DNA of 64,000 bases from Methylorubrum aminovorans (GCF_022179725.1 NZ_BPRC01000018.1:1-64000), one strand, 5' to 3'; shown: positions 1 through 8,011, numbered from the stretch's first letter. Made by a program: numbers and translations. The notes: generated by a model from the sequence alone, not told the origin.

Positions 1-41
1 ATCAACGGCTCCAACTCACCCCACTGTGCGTCTGACAGCAT
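1..41 (-). CDS. IS5-family transposase, N-terminal end only (runs off the window)
   Basis: Reading leftward from an ATG at 41 the sequence gives MLSDAQWGELEPL, the N-terminal signature of IS5-type transposases (DUF4096: a D-x-QW start followed by LEPL). A GAGGAG ribosome binding site lies just upstream at about 47-52. Only about 13 residues are in the window, so integrity cannot be judged. This element appears to sit inside an older transposase remnant at 108-217. Confidence 0.55.
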   Translation of the reverse strand, partial: MLSDAQWGELEPL

Positions 42-107
42 CACGTCTCCTCATTCGAAACCGAGAAAACGCCAAAATTCGCAATCCGTTCAGGCGACGA
101 CAGGCCC

Positions 108-217
108 TAGTCCGGTTCTCGATCGGCGGCCGGCCGACTTGCGGATGTGGACGAGGCGGCGGCAGAAGCGGAGCGATCTTGCCCCAGCTATCATCGGGCA
201 GAAGGCGGTCGAGTCAT
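108..217 (-). pseudogene. Remnant of a second IS5-family transposase (N-terminus, frameshifted)
   Basis: On the minus strand the stretch encodes LLPDDSWGKIAPLLPPP and then a GRPP motif, the N-terminal block of IS5-family transposases. The likely original start (ATG at 217, MTRP...) is out of frame with it by one extra C. Similarity stops near a CTAG at 107-110, where DNA belonging to the transposase that starts at 41 begins. The other side is bounded by the IS element starting at 234. It is a dead fragment between two younger insertions. Confidence 0.5.
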
Positions 218-233
218 ACCCTAACAACATCTG

Positions 234-1162
234 AGACCCCGTTTCATAAGGGGCAGTCGCGGATCGCTGTTTGGGGTGAGCAGCGAGCATCGTCAGCGTT
301 GGGCGAGTGTCTGACGCTCACCCTGGAACGCCGATGTGGACACCCGCCGCCCGTGCCGAGCTTGCGCGCGAGAGCCTGCCCTACGCAAGCAGCTTGACCG
401 ACACGGAGTGGGCGCTGATCGCCCCGCTCTTGCCTGAGCCGTCGCGCGCGGGTCGTCCCTGGCGCTGGCCGTTGCGGGCAATCCTGGACGGCGTCCAGTA
501 CGTCCTGCGCTCCGGCTGCGCGTGGCGACACCTGCCGTTGGACTTCCCGCCGTGGTCCACCGTTCACCGCTGGTTCCTGAGGCTGTCGAAGGCGGGCGTG
601 TTCGAGCGCCTCGCCCATGCCCTCACCATGGCCGACCGCGAGCGCGCCGGGCGCGAAGCCAGCCCGACCGGCGCCATCCTCGACGCGCAGGCCACGCGCT
701 CGGGAGGCGTTGGCCTCAAGGGCGAGCGTGGCTACGATCCGGCCCGGCGCGTGGTGGGCCGCAAGCGCCACGCGCTCACCGATACGGATGGCCGTCTGCT
801 CCTGGCCGCCGTCTCGACGGCCGACCGGCACGACAGCCACGGCGGGGTTGCGTTGCTGCGCGCCTCCCGGCGCCTCTGGCCATTCCTGGCCCACTGCTTT
901 GCTGATCAAGCCTATCAGGGCGAGCGCGTCGGCAACGCCACCGCCATCACCGTTGAGATCGTCCGACCGGACAAGGGACAGAAGGGCTTTGCCGTGCAGC
1001 CCCGCCGCTGGGTCATCGAGCGGACTTTCGGCTGGATCGCCCGATGTCGAAGGCTCGCCCGCGACTACGAGGCGATCCCGTCCTCCGCGCTCGCCTTCTT
1101 CGTCTTGGCGGCCGCTATGATCCTCGTCAGACGCCTCACGCAGACCTTATGAAACGGGGTCT
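234..1162 (+). mobile_element. Complete IS5-family insertion sequence (about 0.93 kb)
   Basis: The ends are perfect 18-bp inverted repeats: AGACCCCGTTTCATAAGG at 234-251 and its reverse complement at 1145-1162. One transposase gene fills the inside, and its stop codon lies within the right repeat. The outermost bases give TGA (232-234) on the left and TAA (1162-1164) on the right. Both fit the TNA target pattern of the IS427-like group, but they differ, so there is no clean target duplication. This may reflect an adjacent rearrangement. Confidence 0.85.
307..1152 (+). CDS. IS5-family DDE transposase
   Basis: This 281-residue protein catalyses cut-and-paste movement of the flanking inverted repeats. 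The N-terminal DUF4096-type domain (about residues 30-105, with WALIAPLLP and CAWRHLPLDFPPW) is followed by a DDE catalytic domain. The likely triad is D126 (ILDAQATRSGG), D200 (CFADQAYQG) and E238 (WVIERTFGWIARCRRL). The GTG at 307 is the first usable start. The length is normal for one-frame IS5 transposases and no frameshift is seen, so the element may still be active. Confidence 0.88.
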   Translation: MSDAHPGTPMWTPAARAELARESLPYASSLTDTEWALIAPLLPEPSRAGRPWRWPLRAILDGVQYVLRSGCAWRHLPLDFPPWSTVHRWFLRLSKAGVFERLAHALTMADRERAGREASPTGAILDAQATRSGGVGLKGERGYDPARRVVGRKRHALTDTDGRLLLAAVSTADRHDSHGGVALLRASRRLWPFLAHCFADQAYQGERVGNATAITVEIVRPDKGQKGFAVQPRRWVIERTFGWIARCRRLARDYEAIPSSALAFFVLAAAMILVRRLTQTL

Positions 1163-1390
1163 AAGGCACTGTCGCTCGTCCACAAGATCGGTAGAACACC
1201 AGCGCAAAGGCATTCTCGTGCCGATTTTCCTGCTTCGCAGAAAAACAGCGAGCCTGCAAAACGTGTCAATACCTCGAAATGGGTATTCGCACATGCCGGC
1301 ACAGGCAAATTAAGTTTTTGAGATGTATTTTTCTTGTGAGTTGTTTGCATGTGGTATAATATTCGGCGGAAGCGATTCGGGGAGTTTGAG
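1163..1390. other. Leader region of the DUF4214 gene
   Basis: This 228-bp gap between the IS and the next gene becomes A+T-rich from about 1310. A TATAAT hexamer at 1355-1360 (within ggtataatattc), about 30 bp before the ATG, is a likely -10 element. No gene is seen. Confidence 0.4.
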
Positions 1391-2953
1391 ATGGCCGACG
1401 ACTTTCTTGCAAGCACAGCTACAGCCGGGCGACTGGCAATAAATGAGAGCATAGTTGGAAATATAGAAGTCCCTGGCGACCATGATTGGTTAGAGGTGCT
1501 TCTTAGCGCGGGAACAAATTACACATTTAGCGCCGATGTAAATAGCGGTGGCAATTATACACTGAGAGACTCTCTCCTGATCTTGCGAAATGGCGCAGGC
1601 AATGCTGTAGCCAGCGACGACGATCACGGCGGTTATTTGAGCTCACAATTCGTATTCACTCCAGTGACATCCGGCGTATATTACTTAGACGCCTCGAGTT
1701 TCAGCAACACTGCTACAGGAACTTATAGATTAAATGCAGTTTCAACGAATGCTCAGGCGCCATTTACATCAGGTAACGATACCTTTATTGTCCCTTCCAC
1801 AAGTCCGAACGGTAGTTGGTATGGCCTTGAAGGCAATGACCGTATAACTGGAACAAACCATGGCGATATTATCTATGGGGGAGCTGGAAATGATACTCTG
1901 CTTCCTGGAACGGCTCTTTCGTTGTCTGCGTTCCAAGGTATGGTTTACCGCCTCTACGATGCAGCACTCGATCGGTTTCCAGATACGGCAGGATTTCAGC
2001 CGTGGGTAAATGTACTCCAGGGAGGAGCTTCGCTGAATTCTGTTGCGTCCGGCTTCATTCAATCTACAGAATTTCAAACAAATTACGGATCACTGAATAA
2101 CAATGATTTCGTCAACCTGTTGTATATCAACGTCTTGAATAGGCCTGCCGATGCTTCGGCGCAGAGCTGGGTCAATTTGCTAAACAACGGCGCGTCACGG
2201 GAAAGCGTCTTAGTAGGCTTTTCTGAAAGTCCAGAGAACCAAGCACAAACGGCGTTGGCGTCGCAAGGCTGGTCCTCTACTGTACTGCATAACGCTGAGT
2301 ATAGCCAGGTATTCCGCTTATACGACGCAACCTTGTCACGTGCACCTGATCCAACAGGCTTCGAAGGCTGGGTCAACGCTCTTAGTTCAGGCAGCAGCCT
2401 TGCTGATATAGCGTCTGGATTCACAAATTCTATTGAATTCACTTCAACGTACGGATCTTTAACGAACAGTCAGTTTGTGACTCTACTCTATAATAATGTC
2501 CTAAACCGGCCGCCTGAAGCAGCGGGATTGAATGCATGGGTCAATCTACTTGAGTCAGGAGCATCTCGCGAGTCGGTCTTGCTTGGGTTTTCGGAAAGCC
2601 CTGAGTTCAAGGCAAATACTGACGCGTTATTCAAGTCATATATGCGAGACGGCCTCGACGATTGGGGGCAAACCTATAATGCGGGCTCGGGAGAAAATCA
2701 TGTGCTCGGCGGGCGCGGCAGCAACACGTTTGTATTTGATCTAGATGATGGCGCGGCTCAAACTAATGTTTATGGAGCTCAGGCATGGGATACACTGCAA
2801 TTTAACAATTTCGGTTACTCAGGGTTGCAGGCCATCACTCATATGACGCAAGCGCACGGCGACGTGACGTTCGCTGACCGAGGTGTCACTGTAATATTCC
2901 ATGACACAACGATTGCCGCACTTTCGCAGCTGAATTATGATGTGTTGAGTTGA
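1391..2953 (+). CDS. Secreted PPC/RTX-like protein with two DUF4214 modules
   Basis: This is a 520-residue protein. The start at ATG 1391 has GGGGAGTTTGAG upstream; an upstream in-frame ATG at 1349 lacks a site. About residues 1-125 resemble the bacterial pre-peptidase C-terminal (PPC) beta-sandwich (DHDWLEVLLSAGTNYTF, SGVYYLDASS). Next comes a glycine/aspartate-rich RTX-like segment (GLEGNDRITG, IIYGGAGNDTL), then two roughly 110-residue DUF4214 repeats, each with a VYRLYDA or VFRLYDA motif and an NRP...SWVNLL or AWVNLL motif. The C-terminus carries another GGRGSNTF box. There is no N-terminal signal peptide, as expected for type I secretion, but no exporter is nearby. Codon usage is far more A+T-rich than in the core genes, which suggests recent acquisition. 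Function unknown; possibly surface or adhesion. Confidence 0.75.
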   Translation: MADDFLASTATAGRLAINESIVGNIEVPGDHDWLEVLLSAGTNYTFSADVNSGGNYTLRDSLLILRNGAGNAVASDDDHGGYLSSQFVFTPVTSGVYYLDASSFSNTATGTYRLNAVSTNAQAPFTSGNDTFIVPSTSPNGSWYGLEGNDRITGTNHGDIIYGGAGNDTLLPGTALSLSAFQGMVYRLYDAALDRFPDTAGFQPWVNVLQGGASLNSVASGFIQSTEFQTNYGSLNNNDFVNLLYINVLNRPADASAQSWVNLLNNGASRESVLVGFSESPENQAQTALASQGWSSTVLHNAEYSQVFRLYDATLSRAPDPTGFEGWVNALSSGSSLADIASGFTNSIEFTSTYGSLTNSQFVTLLYNNVLNRPPEAAGLNAWVNLLESGASRESVLLGFSESPEFKANTDALFKSYMRDGLDDWGQTYNAGSGENHVLGGRGSNTFVFDLDDGAAQTNVYGAQAWDTLQFNNFGYSGLQAITHMTQAHGDVTFADRGVTVIFHDTTIAALSQLNYDVLS

Positions 2954-2991
2954 TGTTGTTGCCATTCAACTGATAGCCTTGGCAATCAAAA

Positions 2992-3017
2992 CCTGCTCTC
3001 GCTAACTCGAGAGCAGG
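2992..3017 (+). terminator. Hairpin terminator of the DUF4214 gene
   Basis: A perfect 10-bp stem, CCTGCTCTCG / CGAGAGCAGG, with a 6-nt loop lies 39 bp after the stop codon. A T-rich stretch (aatttcttcc) follows. Confidence 0.7.
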
Positions 3018-3930
3018 CTAATTTCTTCCTTCCCTGTTCACGGTAACCTGCTCCATCTTTTAGATGAGACCGAATTTTTGGTTAGATCCACACCACAGCT
3101 TGCTCACCAATCGCCGTAGCATCAGATGATAGCTTCTAGACCGGATTCGACTGTATCAGTTAGTCGTTGAAGCTGATCAGCCCCACCGGGTGGCCCGAGT
3201 GGAATGTTAGTGGACTGTGGGCATTTCCACTACGGGTAGCTTGGCCGGTGGAGCCGGTCGGTCGAGCTCAGCCGGCCAAGAAGCGGTTAAGGCCGGCACG
3301 AACACCTCAGGGGCCGGCGGGCGATAGCCCAGCGAGGCGTACGGCTCATGGTCGCGATGGACGCCTGCAACGCCCGCTTCGGCTGCGGCAGCGTCGCGCC
3401 TGAGCTACGAAGGCAGCCGCTCGCTAACAATGCTGCGGCAGCAGCGGATCCCGATCGGCGGCGATCCGACTAACGGCACCTGTCAGGTCGGCGGCTTCGT
3501 GCAGCTTGCGCAGATCAACCGGGGCACCGCTTCGAACATCATCGCCCACCGCTGGCCTGACGCAATCGGCGCCCGGCTGGACCCGTCGAACGGGCCGGCG
3601 TGCCCGCCACCGCTCGCGTGAGGAGTGACGCATGCAGATCGCCGTGAAGCACAGTCCTCAACAGGATAATCACTGAGAAGGTAGTGCATACTCCGAGAAC
3701 TTGCCCTTCCTGAATCTTGAAGCCCCGACGAAAACGGGGCCAATTTTGTCAATCATCTTCTTTATTCTGGCTCTATTCCTGCGCTCCTGCTCACCTTTAG
3801 ATATTACGGGCTCTGACAGAGCTCTGAGGTCAGGCCCCATAATGTCGGCATGGTGTGGCTTATCAGGAAGTCCTGTGTCGTAAACACACAAGAACCGCTC
3901 ATCGCCGTCATATCTGACAGTGGCTGCTGA
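3018..3930. other. Degenerate region without an intact gene
   Basis: About 0.9 kb between the DUF4214 gene and the next fragment. It holds the IS3-type C-terminal remnant at 3207-3401. Short open frames near 3424-3633 have no recognisable motif and may be transposon or plasmid debris. G+C content swings sharply across the segment, as expected for patched-together foreign DNA. Confidence 0.4.
3207..3401 (-). pseudogene. C-terminal remnant of an IS3/IS481-type integrase-core transposase
   Basis: On the minus strand the frame ending at TAA 3209-3207 reads HEPYASLGYRPPAPEVFVP, the hallmark end of the rve integrase domain in IS3-type transposases (normally RPHASLGYRPPAPE). A proline-rich tail and a stop follow. 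Upstream of this motif the similarity is lost within about 10 codons, so only the last 60 or so residues survive. The partner end and inverted repeats are not visible. Confidence 0.6.
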
Positions 3931-4601
3931 AAATGTGCAGGCACCGAAGATGATCCGCCCCTGAGTTCCTTAGTCAGTGGACCTTCTGAGGCGAGGTGGA
4001 TCCTCGAGCTTCTTCTTGGTAGCAATACAGGCGATTTTGTCGCCTGGGAGAATTCTGTCCGGGCAGTGCTGGAGTATGTTAACGACGATACGTTCGATGA
4101 GCTCCTTTCTGATGAGCGGCTTGATCGGGCGTCTGCAGAGAAGTTAAGCCAAGGCACGCTGGTTGTTTTGGCACAGCGTATTTTAAAGTCGGTTGCGTAT
4201 TTGGTCATTGGCGGACGCATCCCGGATGCGGTCGCTCACGACTGGATATTATGGAGGCCGGTCAAGTCTACTCTCGCGTCGATGGGCCCAAGCAAGATAG
4301 TTGAATTGTGGCGGGATACACCGGCCGGGGCTGCAAGCAGTTTATATCGACGTGATACGGGTGAGCAGGTTTGGAAGTTGTTGCACGTCTTTGGCCCGGT
4401 CCTAGTAGACAAGCATAATAATATTCTTTCCTCGGTTGTTGACGCTGCTTTTCATGATTATTCGTCCCATTGGTCGAGTGTAAATACGAATTATTGGGTG
4501 GAATTAATAGACCTTTCCCGCAGGGCCAGCCATCCGGGGGACCTTACACCCTTGGATGCGCAAAGTGTCCAGGCGGCACTGACCCATCCTTATCTAAGCT
4601 T
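3931..4601 (+). pseudogene. Truncated gene of unknown function
   Basis: An open frame runs from a stop at 3928 without any good start codon; the first candidate is GTG 4066 with no ribosome binding site. It encodes a hydrophilic polypeptide (motifs EYVNDDTFDELLSDERLDR, EQVWKLLHVFGPVLVDKH) that I do not recognise. Base composition is moderate until about 4600, where it jumps to very high G+C and the frame becomes meaningless. I read it as a gene that lost its 5' end upstream and its 3' end at a recombination junction near 4600. Confidence 0.4.
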
Positions 4602-5045
4602 ACATCCACTGCTGCGTTTGTGGCCGCGCTCAGCGGCCAGCTTCATGGCTCCCGGCACTGCCAAGCGAGCATCATCGCCGCGAGGCTCGGCACATTGTCG
4701 GTCGAATGGTTCACGGCTGATGCTGAAGGCGGGGCGAGCAACAGCAGCAAGATGGCGCTCCACGAGCGGATCCAGACGCTGTCCGAAGCCATCAGCTACA
4801 CGCGCGCATCGTCTCCGGCCGGTATGATGGGGCAACTCGCTGTCGCCTTCGACGCGGTGGACACGGCGCTGAATGGCCGGGCCGATTTGCGAGAGGCCAG
4901 TGCCCGGCGCGCGGAGCGCTGCCTGCTCTCCATCGCCGCTGCGTTGAGCGCCCTCTCCGGCATCGACCGCGAGGGTTACGGCGCGTCCTACATGATGTCT
5001 GGCCGGATCGACTGGCTGGCCTGTCTCTCGCCGGAGGCGGCGTAG
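4602..5045 (+). pseudogene. 5'-truncated element gene, C-terminal about 147 residues
   Basis: From about 4602 a different frame from the preceding fragment takes over and runs to the stop at 5045. The polypeptide is alanine-rich and helical (ALHERIQTLSEAISYTRASS, AERCLLSIAAALSALSGIDR). It has codon usage like the integrase module downstream and ends 2 bp before the next start, as expected in a tight element operon. No good start is present at the junction. Function unknown. Confidence 0.45.
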
Positions 5046-5047
5046 CC

Positions 5048-5299
5048 ATGGCCGAGATCATCCGCTTTCCCAATGGCGGCCGCGTCCCAGCCACCACCAT
5101 CCCGCGTGCCGAGTTCGAGCGGCTGGCCGAGCTGGCGCTCGATGTGGTCGACCGGATCATCTCCCTGCTCGACGAAGCCGACGGCAACCCTGATGCGGAG
5201 GACGGCGGTGATGCCGAGCCTGCGCTTGCGGCGCCGATTGGTGGGGCGTCGCAGCGGCTTTGGGCAGCTAGCGGCGATCGAGATCTGGAGCGTGAATGA
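5048..5299 (+). CDS. Small acidic element protein, function unknown
   Basis: This 83-residue protein starts 2 bp after the upstream stop, which suggests translational coupling. It reads MAEIIRFPNGGRVPATTIPR, then a helix (EFERLAELALDVVDRIISLLDEADG) and an acidic alanine-rich tail. There are no known motifs. The IIRFPNGG start and the helix-plus-acidic-tail layout are typical of accessory genes near phage-type integrases. It ends shortly before the regulatory palindrome at 5338. Confidence 0.5.
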   Translation: MAEIIRFPNGGRVPATTIPRAEFERLAELALDVVDRIISLLDEADGNPDAEDGGDAEPALAAPIGGASQRLWAASGDRDLERE

Positions 5300-5306
5300 T
5301 AGGCAC

Positions 5307-5359
5307 TTGACTTAAAGCGATCGCATCAGGTATCCCTACCTAAAGCGGTCGCTTTAGGT
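5307..5359 (+). promoter_or_regulatory. Promoter with palindromic operator for the MerR-like gene
   Basis: TTGACT at 5307-5312 and TATCCC at 5331-5336 are plausible -35 and -10 elements with an 18-bp spacer. Immediately downstream, ACCTAAAGCG-GT-CGCTTTAGGT (5338-5359) is a 22-bp palindrome with only its central two bases non-complementary. A second half-site (TTAAAGCGATCGC, 5312-5324) overlaps the spacer. The arrangement suggests autorepression by the downstream protein. Confidence 0.6.
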
Positions 5360-5365
5360 GCTTTC

Positions 5366-5893
5366 ATGCTGGATGATCCGAGATACACGCTGTCCCAGGT
5401 TGCCGACGCAGCCGGCGTTCAGGTCGGTACTCTGCGGTCCTGGCTTCAGCGGAAGCATTGGCGCCTCGATATGGCTGTCGGCGACTCGCCTGCCGAGGTT
5501 GCTGGCAAGGCCCATCTGATCACCCTTCGGCGCGCGCTCCACATCGGTGCTGCCGTGGAGTTGGTGCGAAACGACGTTGAGCCAGCTCGCGCATTCCGGG
5601 CCGCACGAAGCTTCGTAGATGTGTTCGAAGACATACCCTCGGGCATCATTTCGGATGGTGGCGTCCGGGGGCACGATGGTCTCTATCCGAATGGTTGGAC
5701 CCTGCTGGTCGCCTATCCGGATGACGATTTCGGCGTGGTGATGTGGGTCAGCGATACCCAGCCACTCGGCAAGACACCGCTTGCGAACCTGTTCTTCCCG
5801 CAGGCCCCGATCGGACGCCAAGTCTCGGGCACCTTCGTCTGGCTCAACCAAGTGGACCGGCGCATTCGCTCGCGCCTTGTGGAGGCGCATTGA
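5366..5893 (+). CDS. MerR/excisionase-type helix-turn-helix regulator
   Basis: This 175-residue protein opens with a winged-HTH signature of the MerR/AlpA type at residues 7-30 (YTLSQVADAAGVQVGTLRSWLQ). A helical middle follows (about residues 45-85), then a beta-rich C-terminus rich in aromatic residues (NGWTLLVAYPDDDFGVVMWVS) that may be a ligand or oligomerisation domain. The ATG at 5366 lies 6 bp after the palindrome at 5338-5359. The gene is followed by a small gene and the integrase in the same orientation, so control of excision or integration is the likely role. Confidence 0.65.
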   Translation: MLDDPRYTLSQVADAAGVQVGTLRSWLQRKHWRLDMAVGDSPAEVAGKAHLITLRRALHIGAAVELVRNDVEPARAFRAARSFVDVFEDIPSGIISDGGVRGHDGLYPNGWTLLVAYPDDDFGVVMWVSDTQPLGKTPLANLFFPQAPIGRQVSGTFVWLNQVDRRIRSRLVEAH

Positions 5894-5896
5894 ACG

Positions 5897-6082
5897 ATGC
5901 CGCGACGTTCGGTCATCACCCAGGCCGCCATCGCCCGCGTTGTGAAGGGCGCGCAGGCTGCCGGCCTCAAGGTCGGTCGCGTCGAGATCGAGGGCGACCG
6001 GATCGTGATCCACTCCGGTGAAGAGTCCGCCGGTCCCATGACGAAGCTGGAGGCTTGGAGGGCGGGCCGTGGTTCGCGCTGA
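5897..6082 (+). CDS. Small integrase-associated protein, unknown function
   Basis: This 61-residue protein starts 3 bp after the regulator gene and overlaps the integrase start by 14 bp. It consists of a short helix (ITQAAIARVVKGAQAAGLKV), a beta hairpin (VGRVEIEGDRIVIHSG) and a positively charged tail. Proteins of this size and layout commonly precede phage-type integrases in alphaproteobacteria. It could assist recombination directionality, but no experimental family is recognised here. Confidence 0.55.
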   Translation: MPRRSVITQAAIARVVKGAQAAGLKVGRVEIEGDRIVIHSGEESAGPMTKLEAWRAGRGSR

Positions 6083-7220
6083 GTACCCTGGCGTCTTTGC
6101 GACCTACAAGACGCTGAAGGACGGTACGCGGAAAGCCTACTGGTATCACCGCGCCACCGGGGTCCGCCTCGAGGGTGAGCCGGGCGAGCGCACCTTCATC
6201 CTGAGCTACGCTGAGGCCGAGCGGACGCTGAAGGCTCGGCACGCCGGCGATACCTTCAACGGTCTCGCTCGCGAGTTCACCGCCTCCCCTGAGTTCGAGA
6301 CGAAGCTCTCAGCCAGCACCCAGCGTGAGTACAAGCGCATGCTGACCAAGGCCGAGCCGGTCTTCGGAGACATGCCGCGCGAGGCTCTGAACGAGCCGGC
6401 GGTGCGCCGCGATTTCCTCGACTGGCGCGCCAAGGTGGCTCGCACCTCCGGCGAGCGCGAGGCGGACAACCGCCTGTCCGTCATCTCGGCCATGCTGACG
6501 TGGGGGCAGGAGAACGGGCGGATCGAGGCAAACCACATTCGCGGGTTCAAGCGACTGTACCATGCCGACCGGGCCGAGATCGTCTGGCTGCCCGAGCATA
6601 TCGACGCCTTCATGCGCGTGGCGCCGATCGAACTGCAGCGCGCGCTGATCATCGCCCTCCACACAGGGCAACGACAGGGAGACATCCTCCGCCTGCCCTG
6701 GTCGGCCTACGATGGAAGCGCAATCACACTCAGGCAGGGCAAAAGCGCCCGCGGCGGCCGAGTGGCGCCGCTGGTCACGATCCCCTGCACGCAGGCGCTC
6801 CGGCGCATGCTGGACGGAATGGAGCGCAAGTCGCCGCTGATCCTCACGACAAAGACTGGTCGGGCTCTTCAGAAAAGATATTTCGCTCGGCTTTGGGAGC
6901 AAGCGGCGGTTGAGGCGGGCGTCGGGAGCATCACCCTGCCCGGGATCGCAGAGCCAGTCGCCCTGCACTTCCACGACCTGCGCGGCACAGCTGTGACGAT
7001 GCTGTCGGAGGCTGGATGCAGCCCGCAGCAGATCGCGACCATCACAGGCCACTCGCTCAAGACGGTGACCGTGATTTTGGACCGCTACCTCGCTCGCACG
7101 AGAACGCTGGCGGACCAAGCCATCTTCAATTGGGAGAACTCACCGCGAACGGAATTTGCAAACCGTCTGCAAACCGCAACCCCGACGCCGAAGGCATCAA
7201 AGGGAAAAACTCATGTCTAA
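6069..7220 (+). CDS. Tyrosine recombinase (phage/island integrase)
   Basis: This 383-residue protein would integrate or excise the element at its attachment site. It has an N-terminal SAM-like core-binding domain (about residues 60-165) and a C-terminal catalytic domain. The catalytic residues visible are the first Arg in TGQRQGDILRL, the HxLR-type box HFHDLRG, His in TGHSLK, and Tyr in ILDRYLAR. The start is ATG 6069. The stop is 12 bp from the 3' end of tRNA-Arg, the classical position for an integrase next to its tRNA attachment site. No obvious copy of the tRNA 3' end was noticed further left, so the element may extend beyond the window or its far end may be lost. Confidence 0.88.
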   Translation: MVRAEYPGVFATYKTLKDGTRKAYWYHRATGVRLEGEPGERTFILSYAEAERTLKARHAGDTFNGLAREFTASPEFETKLSASTQREYKRMLTKAEPVFGDMPREALNEPAVRRDFLDWRAKVARTSGEREADNRLSVISAMLTWGQENGRIEANHIRGFKRLYHADRAEIVWLPEHIDAFMRVAPIELQRALIIALHTGQRQGDILRLPWSAYDGSAITLRQGKSARGGRVAPLVTIPCTQALRRMLDGMERKSPLILTTKTGRALQKRYFARLWEQAAVEAGVGSITLPGIAEPVALHFHDLRGTAVTMLSEAGCSPQQIATITGHSLKTVTVILDRYLARTRTLADQAIFNWENSPRTEFANRLQTATPTPKASKGKTHV

Positions 7221-7232
7221 CAACAGAGTAGA

Positions 7233-7309
7233 TGGCGCGCCCGAAAGGATTCGAACCTCTGACCCCCAGATTCGTAGTCTGGTGCTCTATCCAGCTGAGC
7301 TACGGGCGC
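7233..7309 (-). tRNA. tRNA-Arg (anticodon ACG)
   Basis: The minus strand folds as a full cloverleaf. The acceptor stem GCGCCCG (7309-7303) pairs with CGGGCGC (7243-7237), followed by discriminator G and an encoded CCA (7235-7233). The T arm is GTTCGAATC and the anticodon loop reads CTACGAA, giving ACG. Length 77 nt. Its 3' end abuts the integrase gene, marking it as the probable attachment site. Confidence 0.95.
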
Positions 7310-7352
7310 CCTTTTTTGTCTCGACGCCTTTCTAGGCGTTTCTCTTCTTGTT

Positions 7353-7429
7353 TGGTCGGAGTGGCAGGATTTGAACCTGCGACCCCCACGTCCCGAACGT
7401 GGTGCGCTACCAGACTGCGCTACACTCCG
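7353..7429 (-). tRNA. tRNA-Pro (anticodon CGG)
   Basis: The minus strand forms a cloverleaf. The acceptor CGGAGTG (7429-7423) pairs with CACTCCG (7363-7357), followed by discriminator A and an encoded CCA (7355-7353). The T arm is GTTCAAATC and the anticodon loop TTCGGGA gives CGG. It lies upstream of tRNA-Arg on the same strand, 43 bp apart, with a short hairpin (GACGCC/GGCGTT) between them. Confidence 0.95.
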
Positions 7430-7917
7430 ATGTCGCCCCCGAAGGCCGACGAGCGGGCTTATAGCCGGCACTTTTCGCGGTCGCAAGCGGCTCGCTGCCT
7501 TTCGGGGCGGTTCTTTCGCGGAAGGGGAGCGATTTAGCCCCTGACAGCATGGCCGCAACTCGGTTAAATTCATGAAAAATATAGATATTTATAAAAATTG
7601 GCTTCTTGGACGATTGCGGTGACATGGCCCTGGGCGAGAGAGCCTGTAGGCCGTCCCTCGCTTTGGCCGCCCTCCGTTTGTCAGGGCATGGTCGGATGCA
7701 TCGGTACCGGCACCCCCATGTGGGGCATCGTGCGGGTTCATCGCCGGACAACGAGCGGACATAGACGCAGGCGCTCACATACTAGGATTGGCTGGAGTGG
7801 CTGCGGATCGAAGCCGCGCCCGACCGAGGGCATGGGCGTTGACCGCCGCATCGTGCGACCCGGCTCACATTGCATCGGTGAGATCCTGGTACCGGTGCGA
7901 CCGGGAGTTGAATTGGG
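7430..7917. other. Gene-free region between tRNA-Pro and the LysR gene
   Basis: About 490 bp. No open frame has recognisable coding character. A short A+T-rich patch lies at 7570-7610. The minus strand directly above 7429 should hold the tRNA promoter, but no clear -35/-10 pair could be picked out. Confidence 0.3.
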
Positions 7918-7940
7918 ATTGTTCCAAGATTCGAAACAAT
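7918..7940. promoter_or_regulatory. LysR-type operator candidate (T-N11-A dyad)
   Basis: ATTGTT (7918-7923) and AACAAT (7935-7940) are perfect inverted arms separated by 11 bp, matching the T-N11-A rule for LysR-family sites. A TATGCT hexamer at 7969-7974 could be the -10 of the downstream regulator gene, so this looks like an autoregulatory site. Confidence 0.5.
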
Positions 7941-8011
7941 TTTTCCGTCCGAACTTTGCTATGCTCGCTCTGGTTATGGACGGATGTGATAGAGGGCAAG
8001 GAGGGTTGCGC

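Noticed and set aside
3424..3633. Short open frames on both strands after the IS3 remnant
   Set aside because: No start signal or motif, and both strands are open only because of high G+C; left as debris.
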